A stretch of DNA of 60,592 nt from an uncultured Paracoccaceae bacterium. GTDB lineage: Bacteria > Pseudomonadota > Alphaproteobacteria > Rhodobacterales > Rhodobacteraceae. The notes under the pieces are model-generated. The model worked only from the letters and a program-made list of their open reading frames with translations. It was not told the DNA's origin and did no database searches. Location: contig CALKOT010000019.1 of NCBI GenBank assembly GCA_938092015.1, positions 1 through 60,592 on the forward strand, read 5' to 3'. A program made the position numbers and the translations under genes. Below, one piece after another: positions 1 through 7,933 of the stretch (its first letter is position 1; the number at the start of each line of letters is the position of its first letter).

Positions 1-138
1 TGGCAAGGTGGCTCAGGCTTCTGTGCCTCTGTTTACTGGCCTGCCTTGTCAATCAGAACTGAAAACTGGAAGCCTCAATCTGAGCACGATGCCGATCGCG
101 AACGAAATTTGAATCGTTAGGGTGAAAATCACAGACGA

Positions 139-1156
139 CTAGCTGCTGATCGCACGAGTGGTCTGCGAGCCGATGACGCCATCGATTGGGCCGCGGTAGT
201 GGCCAGCCGATTTCAGGGCGCGCTGCATGCGGGTCACAACGTCTGGGGTCGTGTTGACGTCGCACAGAACCTAAGTCCAGACCGTGCGGGCAGGGGCGGC
301 TTCAACCGTTTTCGTGACGGTCTTGAATGTTTCAGGCACGGGGGTGCGTCTGAGCAGACGCCGGGGTTGCTTCGACCGTTTTCGTGATCGTGTGGTAGTG
401 CGCAGGCACGGTCACTTCACGTGTGGAAGCTGGTGTTGCGACAACCCGCTTTTTCACGGTTTTATAAACTGCTGGAACCTCGGTTTCACGGGTCTGCGCT
501 GCAGATACCTGAACGCGCTTGGAAACGGTGCGGTATTCAGCAGGAATTTCCACGAGACACATCACTTCGCCAGTGGTTGAAGTGCGGTTCTGCAGGATCG
601 TGCCGCCGAGGGCGTTCTGACCAACTGCGATCACTTTGCCGCCTGGCTTCCATGCGGTGTAGGCGTCACGTACTTTGATACGCTCAGTAACTGTTTTGTA
701 TTTCGTAGGAACCGTGGTGACGCGCTTGCCGGCTGGTTTGACCAGAATACGCTCTTCAACCGTTTTATAGGTCGCTGGGATTATTTCTAGTTTGGTGTAG
801 GCTTCTTCGGCCAGGATTTTTTCCTGAACCGTTTTGTAAGTTGCGGGAATGACGCGAACTTTTTCAGAAGCTTCGGATGCAAGGATCTGCTCGCTAACAG
901 TTTTGAACTGTGCAGGCTGTGTGACGCGTGCGTAGAACTCACCTGGTTTTGCGTTCGCTGGGACCAGAGCGTCTGAACCGACAGAGCCATTGCCGCTGGT
1001 TTTCAGCGAGGCAACTTCAGAGCGCAAAGAAGAATTTTCTTCGTTTGCGGCGTTAAGCTGCGCCTGAAGATCACCGCCTGCAGCCTGCTGATCGTTCATG
1101 GCGCAAGCGGATAGCGCGACAGCCGCGGCGCTGGAAAGTAGAATTGTTTTAATCAT
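139..1156 (-). pseudogene. Repeat-rich lipoprotein with C-terminal peptidoglycan-binding domain, frameshifted and stopped
   Basis: The N-terminus is a lipoprotein signal ending in a lipobox (LSAC, Cys at about residue 18), so the product should be anchored in the outer membrane facing the periplasm. The body holds about eight copies of a degenerate unit of the form P-A-x-Y-K-T-V-x-x-R-I/V, each about 27 residues. Near position 353 (CAGACGCACCCCC on the coding strand) one extra base breaks the frame. In the next frame the repeats resume, run into a TAG at 271-273, then continue into a typical PG_binding_1 domain (VTRMQRALKSAG, GPIDGVIGSQTTRAI) ending in TAG at 139-141. I see the two lesions directly; that they join one ancestral gene is inferred from the resumed repeat and domain. 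A CRP/FNR-like palindrome lies about 42 bp upstream of the ATG. Related repeat lipoproteins occur in Rhodobacteraceae; the exact role is unknown. Confidence 0.75.
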
Positions 1157-1197
1157 GGGTATTTTCCCCCCGTTGGTTTTCGTCGTGTTTGACGAGA

Positions 1198-1211
1198 GTG
1201 ATTTAGATCAC
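1198..1211. promoter_or_regulatory. CRP/FNR-like palindrome upstream of the repeat lipoprotein
   Basis: GTGATTTAGATCAC is a near-perfect inverted repeat that fits the general CRP/FNR half-site pattern (TGA-N6-TCA). It lies 42 bp before the ATG of the leftward lipoprotein gene, in its presumed promoter region. Which family member would bind is not decidable from the sequence. Confidence 0.4.
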
Positions 1212-1405
1212 AGCAGAGGGCGATTCCCGGCCCGTATCAGGGCCATTTCTGGTAAATTGCGGCGAGAACCAGCCAATTTTGGCCGTGATTGCATGAATGA
1301 GGCATGATCTGTAGTGGTTCTGAGATACCGCATTCAAAATGGCTGTAGCGTAGTTTCACGCGCTCGCAACCATTGCGTGAATGGATGCTGTGCGCGAATC
1401 CCTTT

Positions 1406-1850
1406 TTAGGGGTCACCCTCAGGCACCTCAGGAAACAGCACCTTTGCCTGATCGCGTGGATGAAAGGCGCGGGGGCGTTTGGCGGCAGTTGGGCTGCGCT
1501 GTTGTGGGCGATCAACGGGCCGCCTCGCCTCATCCACCGGACCGGTCGGGTCAATCGGTGGTGCGCCCAACGCCAGCGCATCAAGCATATCCGAGATATC
1601 CTCAATATGCTCGGCCACGACATGACAGACCTGACTTTCCCGTTGCACCCGCCCTGTTACGCGTAACAGACGCCCCGCGATGATCTGACGGCGGTACTTT
1701 TCATAGATCTTCGCCCAGATCACGACATTCACCACGCCGGTCTCATCTTCCAGCGTCACAAAGATCACGCCCTTGGCTGTGCCGGGCCGCTGACGCACCA
1801 GCACCAGCCCTGCGACGACGACACGGGCGCTGACCGGGGGGCGGTCTAGG
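1406..1850 (-). pseudogene. dnaE2: C-terminal remnant of error-prone DNA polymerase DnaE2 (ImuC)
   Basis: The last roughly 140 codons match the C-terminal OB-fold region of DnaE2/ImuC, the C-family alpha-subunit-like polymerase of SOS mutagenesis. The diagnostic string VAGLVLVRQRPGTAKG is followed by VIFVTLEDETG and the C-terminal HPRDQAKVLFP. A whole DnaE2 is about 1,000-1,100 residues, so the palm, fingers and PHP domains are absent. Homology stops around 1,830-1,850. The bases upstream to 1937 encode nothing recognisable and the next gene begins there. No imuA or imuB is present in the window. This is a deletion remnant with no expected polymerase activity. The open frame runs up to 1957, but the extra N-terminal residues look non-coding. 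Confidence 0.8.
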
Positions 1851-1937
1851 TACTTCGCAGGTGTGCAGGATGGGGGGCGGGGCCAGTAAAGCATAAATGA
1901 GAACATAACATGAACATTTGATTTGGGAAAGGATCGC

Positions 1938-3125
1938 CTATTCGACCGGCGCGCCAAAGATCAAGATGGCCAGTCCCAACACACCAAGCCCGGCAAACAA
2001 CCCGGCGCGCGCCGTCTGGCCGTGCTTCACCGCCGCCTTTGCAGCAATTGAAGACTGCAGCGCATAGTAGAAAGCGAAGGCGCGTGAGGCGTAGCTGACG
2101 ATTTCAAAAACGCTCATCCCCCAGGTCAGCGTCAGGCCCGCCGCTACCAGCGCAGCATAGCCCATCCTGGCTGTCATCCGCCCGCGCGTCAGCTCAGCAA
2201 CCAAACCACCTGCACCGCCAGTATCAGCAACAGCCGCTCTGAACTGGGCGCTCAACGCAGCAGCGATCAACAGCATTGGCAGGATCGGCGCAACGATAGC
2301 CATCAAGTCGATGATCGCCGTTTCATTCAGCTCAATCATGTCAGGGGCGAACGAAAATGACAGAAACGCGATGTAGATCATGTAAATGGCGGCAGACAGC
2401 CATTGGGCCAGGCGCATTGATCTGATCCGTGTCTCTGCGTCGTATTCCTCACCCAGATAACGCGACGTCTTGAATCCCTGCACCGTGACGAGCAGCCCAA
2501 AGGCCAATGTAACCGCCGCCCAGCCATGAATTTGTGACGGCTTCACCATCAACTCACCCGCTCCGGCGCGCTCAGCGAAAAACCAGGCAAGGCCGAACAG
2601 AAGCCCCATGATAATCGACAGTTTTACGCCAACGGTCACCTGCTCCATCCGCTCGAGCGCGCCAAAGCCCTGTGTCCAGCCGACCAAAAGAATGACGATA
2701 AATACGCCTGAAGTGACCAGCTTGGCATGAAACGCATCATTCAGATCAGTCAAGCTGACAGCGAACGCGCCCAGCAGATTCAGATAATACGCGACCGAGA
2801 CGATGTAGGCGAAGGCCAGCGCCCACGAACTGGCGTTTTCCAGTCGCCGGATTGCGCTGTCATTGGACTGCCCTTCAACATGGCGAATGTTGAAGCGGAT
2901 CGCAGCGCCGAACAGATAGGCGACAAAACACAGCGCGGCCATGACCAGCAACGCGTCGCGCCCTTAGGATGCATCCAAAATGGGGCCAAGCACCAGAAAG
3001 CCGCTGCCGATGATCGACGCTAGCGGCGTGATCGCGGCCCGCCACAAAGGGGCGTTTGCAAGGCGTGGATACAGAAGTATAGCGCCAGTGATAACTGTGA
3101 CGCCAATGATCAGTGCGTTCAGCAT
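1938..3125 (-). pseudogene. Polytopic membrane protein, APC-transporter-like, with in-frame TAA
   Basis: From the ATG at 3125 the frame reads a hydrophobic start (MLNALIIGVTVITGAILLYP), hits TAA at 2964-2966 (codon 54), then continues in the same frame for about 340 codons of alternating hydrophobic segments to TAG at 1938. Around ten to eleven membrane spans can be counted over about 395 residues. The layout (unwound glycine-rich first helices, FKTSRYLGEEYDAETR loop) recalls amino-acid permease-like APC carriers, but no family signature is decisive and the substrate is unknown. A TTG just after the stop could start a shorter product, yet the reading before the stop is itself membrane-protein-like, so I treat this as one gene with a nonsense codon. 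It sits directly upstream of the dnaE2 remnant. Confidence 0.65.
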
Positions 3126-3179
3126 GGTGCGGCCTCTGGGCGGTGTGAGGCGTCAACGTGGCGGTGAAGTTCGCGGAGG

Positions 3180-3578
3180 TCAAATTGGAACGACGCCTTC
3201 GCGCCCGCAATATCCACCCGCCTTATGTCCGAAGAACACCTTGGTCAGGTCCTCGGTGATATCCCGCGTCACGCTCGCGCCATCGCGTACAAAGTGGCTG
3301 TCGCCCGGGGCAAGAACAGTCACATCGCCGCTTGTATGATCGATCAGACGGCAGCGGCCTGACAGAACCATGAACAGCTCATCGCCCTGTTCGGTGCACT
3401 CAAGCGCGCCTGCTGTACAGCGCCAGATCCCGTAGCGCATCGCATGTCCCGGCCCGCCGACATCAATCCGCCCAGACGTAGTGGGCGCGCCGCGCGTGAT
3501 GCGATAATCACTGGCTGGATTGTCCAGCGCCCAGTCTTCCAGCGCACCAACGTCATCCCCGGGTTTCAGCTTGAACAT
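3180..3578 (-). CDS. Cupin-domain protein
   Basis: This is a 132-residue single-domain cupin. A glycine-rich first motif (GIWRCTAGALECTEQGDELF, about residues 51-70) precedes LSGRCRLI and a second motif around LAPGDSHFV (about residues 90-98), giving the usual double-stranded beta-helix. The E-x-G-D-E-L-F pattern and the small size resemble DUF861/(S)-ureidoglycine aminohydrolase-like cupins of unassigned substrate. It lies downstream of the glycosyltransferase, with six bases between that TAG and this ATG, so co-transcription and coupled translation are likely. No substrate can be named. Confidence 0.75.
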   Translation of the reverse strand: MFKLKPGDDVGALEDWALDNPASDYRITRGAPTTSGRIDVGGPGHAMRYGIWRCTAGALECTEQGDELFMVLSGRCRLIDHTSGDVTVLAPGDSHFVRDGASVTRDITEDLTKVFFGHKAGGYCGREGVVPI

Positions 3579-3584
3579 AGGCGC

Positions 3585-4325
3585 CTAAAGCTTCCCTGCT
3601 TTCAGCTTTTCGATATATCGCCCGGAATAGGTGAACGGCCCGACATGCCCAACGCCCGCCCCGACATAGGCGAGGATTTCGACATCCCCCAATTCGCGCA
3701 CCCGCTGGCAGAAAGAATAATCCTCTGACAGCCAGTCGCCGTTCTCCAGTGGGATTTCGTCGAAGAAATCATAAACCGTGCCTTCCAGACCCAGGTCTTT
3801 CAGTTTGGATGAGATGAACGGCCCTACAATCTCACGCGAAATCAACGCTTCAAACACTGACCTATGGATAAGAACGCAACCAAAACCCAATGCATCTACC
3901 GGACAGACCCCGCCACTGATTTTCTTTTCGCCGGGCTTCATCCGGACGGTGAAGTTTGACGCAAGCGCCCGGGCGCGGCCTTCATTGTCATCCTCGGCCA
4001 TCGCGGCCGCGAAGGTGTGAAGGTTCAGTCGACGTTCTGAATACGCGGCGCCGATCAGCGACACCTCCGCTTTCAGCAAACGTCTGAACACAGCCAGATC
4101 AACCGCCATGTCGCTGTCGATAAACAGGACATAGTCGCAGCTGTCATCTGTCAGAAAACTGTGCGCGAGGATGTTGCGGGCGATGACGACATCAGCCCCA
4201 TCGATAGAAAGATGCCGGTATGTGCCGCCCATCTCGTGGATCGCTACGGTCGCAGCCACGACGGACTGAGTGTAAGCAGTCGTCGTGATTCCGCCCGCGG
4301 TTGGCGTGGCTATTAGAATACGCAT
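3585..4325 (-). CDS. Glycosyltransferase-like protein with GT-A DxD-type motif
   Basis: This 246-residue soluble protein starts MRILIATPTAG, followed by a nucleotide-sugar-type Rossmann segment. An acidic FIDSDMAV motif (D70, D72) sits where GT-A glycosyltransferases bind the metal and sugar nucleotide. A Cys-containing GGVCPVDALGFGCVLIHR block and a late acidic SEDYSF segment (about residues 213-218) match the pattern of family 2-like enzymes that act on unknown acceptors. There is no signal peptide or membrane helix. It begins directly after a small open frame (TAA then ATG) and is followed by the cupin, suggesting a three-gene unit. Donor and acceptor are unknown. Confidence 0.7.
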   Translation of the reverse strand: MRILIATPTAGGITTTAYTQSVVAATVAIHEMGGTYRHLSIDGADVVIARNILAHSFLTDDSCDYVLFIDSDMAVDLAVFRRLLKAEVSLIGAAYSERRLNLHTFAAAMAEDDNEGRARALASNFTVRMKPGEKKISGGVCPVDALGFGCVLIHRSVFEALISREIVGPFISSKLKDLGLEGTVYDFFDEIPLENGDWLSEDYSFCQRVRELGDVEILAYVGAGVGHVGPFTYSGRYIEKLKAGKL

Positions 4326-4529
4326 TTATGCCCCATCTGACAAAATAGTCAGGGGAACATTAACGCGGTAGCGAGAAACCGCAAAGTAATCTCGCGCAAA
4401 TTGAGTAAAAGTGGGGTGCATTGTCGGAGCGTTGTGGCCTGATTAACCTCGCCAAGCATGCTTCGCAACATCGTCCAGCGCCGTACTGAGCGCGCTGCGG
4501 ATGCCGTGCCGAATATCAAATGCAGACAT
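4326..4529 (-). pseudogene. Possible small protein gene with in-frame TAA, upstream of the glycosyltransferase
   Basis: An ATG at 4529 preceded by GGAAA reads a 28-residue peptide that looks protein-like (ends DDVAKHAWRG), then TAA at 4443-4445. The same frame continues without a stop for 38 more codons to a TAA whose last base touches the ATG of the glycosyltransferase. The good ribosome site, end-to-start contact and protein-like composition argue for a real 67-residue gene with one nonsense codon. A stop-free run of this length could also arise by chance. No family is recognised. Confidence 0.35.
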
Positions 4530-4611
4530 CTGATTTCCGCAACTGATTGCAAAAATCCGGGTTTAGTCGCCGTTTGCGTCGTTCAGTTCAATGGGTGTTT
4601 TACCGGTAAAC

Positions 4612-5007
4612 TTAAAACCACATATCCCTGACCACACGTCCATCACGAGGCAAGTCCACAAAAGTTTCATGGCCATCAAAGTGATCGATTGGCAGGTCAA
4701 AGACCGGGTCAGGATCGGTTAAGCGTAGATTAACGGCGGTCCTATGGCGTCCGTCTTCCCCCGCTGCTGTCTTCATGTAGTGGGTTACGCAGCCTCATTT
4801 GGCGCAGAAGTGAAAGTCGATGGCGCCGCCATCCTCGCGACGATAAGTCGATGTTTTCCCCACAGAATGGATGTCGTCGTCAATATAACCGTAAGCCCAC
4901 AGCACCCCTTGCCGACGGCACACGGTGCAATTACAAGCGATTGCAGACTCTGGCATGTCTTCAAGCGTCCAGTTTGCGTCGCCGCAATGGCATTTTCCCG
5001 CTAGCAC
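4612..5007 (-). pseudogene. GFA/CENP-V family zinc protein with in-frame TGA at a conserved Cys
   Basis: A GTG at 5007 with upstream GGAA starts a protein with the GFA (glutathione-dependent formaldehyde-activating enzyme-like) zinc fold: KCHCGD at the N-terminus, CNCTVC near residue 28, then FHFCAK. The next codon is TGA (4795-4797), and the same frame continues GCVTHYMKT and on to VRDMWF and TAA at 4612. In this family the motif reads F-C-x-x-C-G, so the TGA sits where a zinc-ligand cysteine is expected. Full length is 131 residues, normal for the family. The continuation after TGA has the family's typical C-terminus, so the gene is whole apart from this codon. Selenocysteine is conceivable but no convincing SECIS hairpin is visible. 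Confidence 0.75.
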
Positions 5008-5150
5008 GTAGTCATTCCTTTCAGTTTCGACGCTGACTTGCGATAGTATAGCTGAAGTGGCTGTTCGATAATGTTAGTAGAAACTGATGCTGGTTTTGCC
5101 CCATTCCTGCCTACCGCTGTGGAACATCAGCGGCGCCAATCAGCACCCTT

Positions 5151-6806
5151 TTAACCGTGTTTCAAAAGCCGCCGTTTCAATTGCAAACCTAGAAGTCTGG
5201 AACAGAACCTGGCCTGGCTGAGGTTCCCGCCTGTCAACCATAACCCCGGCTGTGCAGTTTCGACCCACATGTTTCTCTGCTCTCCAATCCACGGACCCGG
5301 ATCGCCCTTAGTGCCAGAGCCATACCCCCAACAGGGTCCGACACGGTCGGCTGTGTCATCATCGAATAGGCGGCCGATCCAGTCGGACATCGTTCCATAT
5401 CCGGTCGCGTAGATGATGATGTCGGCTGGAAGCGCCTCGCCTGATGTCAGCCGAACGCCGGTTTCAGTAAGACTTTCGACGCCGTGTCCTGAGCGCACGG
5501 CAATCCGGCCATCGATGACCATGTCAGATGCGCCGACATCAATATAATAGCCTGAGGCGGTTCTTCGGTATTTCAGGCCAAGCCCGGCGCCATCTTCGGC
5601 GAAATCCAGTGCGAACTCGGCGTCGGTCAACGCCTGATAATAGTCTTTTCTGTCTTTGCGAAGTTTGTTCCAGACCGGGACCTGGGCTTTCTCAAGCATC
5701 CGCGTTGGGATCGACGCTGCGATGATGTCCGCCCGGTCCGTTGTTACGCCACGCGCAACAGCCTCAGCGGAATAGAGCGTACCCATCAAACGCTCGCAGA
5801 AATCGGATTGCTTGACGACCAATGTTGATGATCGTTGAACCATCGTCGGTGCGGCGCCTGCCTTCACCAGTTCAACGGCTATGTCATGGGCGCTGTTGTT
5901 CGCCCCTATGATGACGACATTTTTGCCTTCGACATTGCTGTCGGCCCTGAACGCGCTGGAGTGAACCTGAGGGCCGTCAAAAACTTCTTTGTCAGCAAAA
6001 TCCGGAATTTGGGGAAAGCCTGAAATGCCAAGCGCGAGCACGACATGCGTGGGCCTTAGCGTTACCTCTTCTTTAGCCCGCTTGAGGCGCGCGATCCATC
6101 TGCTGGTAACGGCGTCGTAACTTGCGCCGACCAGCTCAGTTTCTGTCCAGATCGTCAGATCAAGCTCTCTCGCGTAATCCTCAAGCCAGTGGCCCATTTG
6201 GTTCTTTGGCGTGAACACCGGCCAATCGTCAGGGAACGGTCTGAAGGGCATGTGATCGTACCAGACCGGGTCATGTAAAACGAGCGATTCATACCGTGAT
6301 CGCCACTGATCCCCGACACGTGGCAATCGGTCGACTATCAGATAGGGCACGTCCATGTCCGAAAGCTGGGCGCCTAACGCCAAGCCGCCTTGCCCGCCAC
6401 CGACAATCAGGACGAATGGATCGTCGTCTGGATCTGATGATTTAACGTCGGCATCGCTCAGATCTGTTAGCATCGTAAAAAGCGTTGAGCACCGGTCCTC
6501 ACTTAGCCGCAGATACCCTCGGCCCTGCCCCTCAGACGTCTGAAACCGAAAGAAACCTTCACTATCGTCCGTCCTACCTTCGAAAACGGGCGCTGTAAAA
6601 CCTGTGGTCTTCCCATGTTTCGCTGCGAAACTGGCTATATCGGCACGCCCTTCAATCGTTTGAAGGGTCCAGCCGAACGGAAGATAATCCCGCCAGTAAC
6701 AGTCTTCCTGAAACAGGCTGGCGACCGCAGCGCCGTCACCTTTGCTTGCAGCGGCGGAAAAGGCGTTTAGCCATTCGCCCGCTTTGGTCACAGCTTTCTC
6801 AACCAT
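5151..6806 (-). CDS. Flavin-containing monooxygenase-like NAD(P)/FAD oxidoreductase with N-terminal SnoaL-like domain
   Basis: About 551 residues. The first 120 (EWLNAFSAAASKGD, LFQEDCYWRD, GRADIASF) look like a SnoaL/NTF2-like cone domain. The rest is a class B flavoprotein: FAD-binding GGGQGG near residue 135, an FMO-type FxGxxxH segment (FDGPQVHSSAF), the NADPH motif IIGANNSAHD near residue 305 and a late ATGYG motif. Such enzymes insert oxygen into carbonyls, amines or sulfides or reduce small substrates; the substrate cannot be named. I chose the ATG at 6806 because translation starting with MVEKAVTKAGEWL gives a natural domain start. A TTG 21 bases earlier is also open. It follows the SDR gene by about 57 bases and is probably co-transcribed with it. 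Confidence 0.85.
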   Translation of the reverse strand: MVEKAVTKAGEWLNAFSAAASKGDGAAVASLFQEDCYWRDYLPFGWTLQTIEGRADIASFAAKHGKTTGFTAPVFEGRTDDSEGFFRFQTSEGQGRGYLRLSEDRCSTLFTMLTDLSDADVKSSDPDDDPFVLIVGGGQGGLALGAQLSDMDVPYLIVDRLPRVGDQWRSRYESLVLHDPVWYDHMPFRPFPDDWPVFTPKNQMGHWLEDYARELDLTIWTETELVGASYDAVTSRWIARLKRAKEEVTLRPTHVVLALGISGFPQIPDFADKEVFDGPQVHSSAFRADSNVEGKNVVIIGANNSAHDIAVELVKAGAAPTMVQRSSTLVVKQSDFCERLMGTLYSAEAVARGVTTDRADIIAASIPTRMLEKAQVPVWNKLRKDRKDYYQALTDAEFALDFAEDGAGLGLKYRRTASGYYIDVGASDMVIDGRIAVRSGHGVESLTETGVRLTSGEALPADIIIYATGYGTMSDWIGRLFDDDTADRVGPCWGYGSGTKGDPGPWIGEQRNMWVETAQPGLWLTGGNLSQARFCSRLLGLQLKRRLLKHG

Positions 6807-6863
6807 CTTTGTGGCCGGTGATAACAAAGGAACGAGCGGGGCGCATTTGCATCCATTGTGCGC

Positions 6864-7571
6864 TCATCGGTTCACGATCCCACCGTCAACAGCAATCGTC
6901 TGGCCGGTGATGAAGCTGGAGGCGTCAGATAAGAAGAATTCGATCGGGCCCGCCACGTCGTCTGCTGAGCCAAAGCGGCCCAGCGGGGTGCGCGCCAACA
7001 AAGCCTCGCCCCGCTCTGCGATGATGTCGGCGGGCATGGCTGTATCGATGATCCCGGGCGCAAGGGCGTTAACGCGAACGCCTTTCGGGCCCCACTTCTT
7101 TGACAACGACCGCGTCAGGCCAACGATCGCCCCTTTGGACATGCTGTAGGCCGGGTGATCGGCGGCCCCGGACATGAATGCAAGCGAACTGACCAGCACC
7201 ACAGAACCACCATCAGCCAACCGCGGTTCCAACACGCCCAACAGATCGAAGGCGTTGGTCGCGTTGGCGGCAAGGGTCGCGTCATAGATCGCTCTGTCGC
7301 TTAAGCCATGCGCGACGAAAATCCCGGCGAGGTGAACGACACCGTTGATCTGGTCGTCGCCCTTGGGCAGCGCGGCGCGGCAAGCCTCAGGCGTCTCAAG
7401 CGTGCTGACGGCGTAGGTAGCGCCTTCGAAACCGGCCGCTACCGACGCCAGACGTTCCTCTTCGATATCAATCAGGTGTAGCCGACATCCAGCGCTGTGC
7501 AGTCGCTTGATTGTTGGTTCTGCGATGCCGCCTGCAGCGCCGGTGATGATGATGTGCTTCTCAATCAACAT
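6864..7571 (-). CDS. SDR family oxidoreductase
   Basis: This 235-residue classical short-chain dehydrogenase has the nucleotide motif ITGAAGGIA (residues 9-17), followed by IDIEEERL, which favours NAD. The NAG-like stretch is AANATNAFDL. The catalytic triad is Ser128/129 (VLVSS), Tyr142 and Lys146 (YSMSK), then APGIIDTAMP and the C-terminal FITGQTIAVDGG. The third glycine of the usual TGxxxGxG is alanine here. Start ATG at 7571 is preferred; 21 more codons are open upstream but lack SDR character. It precedes the flavin monooxygenase in the same direction, so the pair may act on one substrate, with the SDR oxidising an alcohol to a ketone for the monooxygenase. That is inference. Confidence 0.85.
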   Translation of the reverse strand: MLIEKHIIITGAAGGIAEPTIKRLHSAGCRLHLIDIEEERLASVAAGFEGATYAVSTLETPEACRAALPKGDDQINGVVHLAGIFVAHGLSDRAIYDATLAANATNAFDLLGVLEPRLADGGSVVLVSSLAFMSGAADHPAYSMSKGAIVGLTRSLSKKWGPKGVRVNALAPGIIDTAMPADIIAERGEALLARTPLGRFGSADDVAGPIEFFLSDASSFITGQTIAVDGGIVNR

Positions 7572-7855
7572 GTCTTTTTCGTCGCCTTTTACCACTATTG
7601 CATCCGCGCCACTCGCCGATAGTGCACAGATCAAACGAGACGAGGAAGCATATTCTGAAACTCTGCAGTCCGTCGCACGTCACCGGTGTTCCGCCATTAC
7701 ATCTCAGTAGAAGAACCACTTCAGGCTTGCGAAAGCGCAAGTGGATCAGCAACAGGTCCAGTGCCATAGGAAGTGTTTCAGCGGGCTTCTGCCCGACTGC
7801 TGCGTCGCGACGCACTGGATTTAGTCCATAAACTTGAATGGGCGTGAAATTGCAG
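7572..7855. other. Intergenic stretch without a recognised gene
   Basis: Between the SDR start and the palindromic element. Open frames here on both strands are arginine- or serine-rich shadows without a ribosome site or domain. It should contain the leftward SDR promoter, but I could not assign a clear -35/-10 pair. Confidence 0.4.
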
Positions 7856-7927
7856 GGTTTCACAGGTTAAAGAAATATGAATTATGAATTAATTCAAATG
7901 CTTAGATGTGGTTTCACGTGTGCAACC
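7856..7927 (-). repeat. Extragenic palindromic element, copy A
   Basis: Read leftward, this copy starts with GGTTGCACACGTGAAACC (two differences from the 18-bp consensus GGTTTCACGCGTGAAACC). An AT-rich spacer of about 34 nt, the box TTTCTTTAAC and an outward half-site TGTGAAACC follow. The palindrome begins six bases after the hslO stop codon. The same order (palindrome next to the gene end, AT-rich spacer, TTTCTTTAAC-like box) is found at three other places in the window. Confidence 0.6.
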
Positions 7928-7933
7928 TTTCGC

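Noticed and set aside
3578-3585. Glycosyltransferase-cupin fusion by readthrough (both in the same frame across one TAG)
   Set aside because: The cupin has its own ATG two codons after the TAG, both parts have normal family lengths, and frame agreement has a one in three chance.
7910-7927. Canonical parS centromere sites
   Set aside because: The palindromes have the TTTCAC/GTGAAA half-sites but two additional central bases, and they sit after gene ends together with a second box. No parA/parB genes of chromosome type are in the window.
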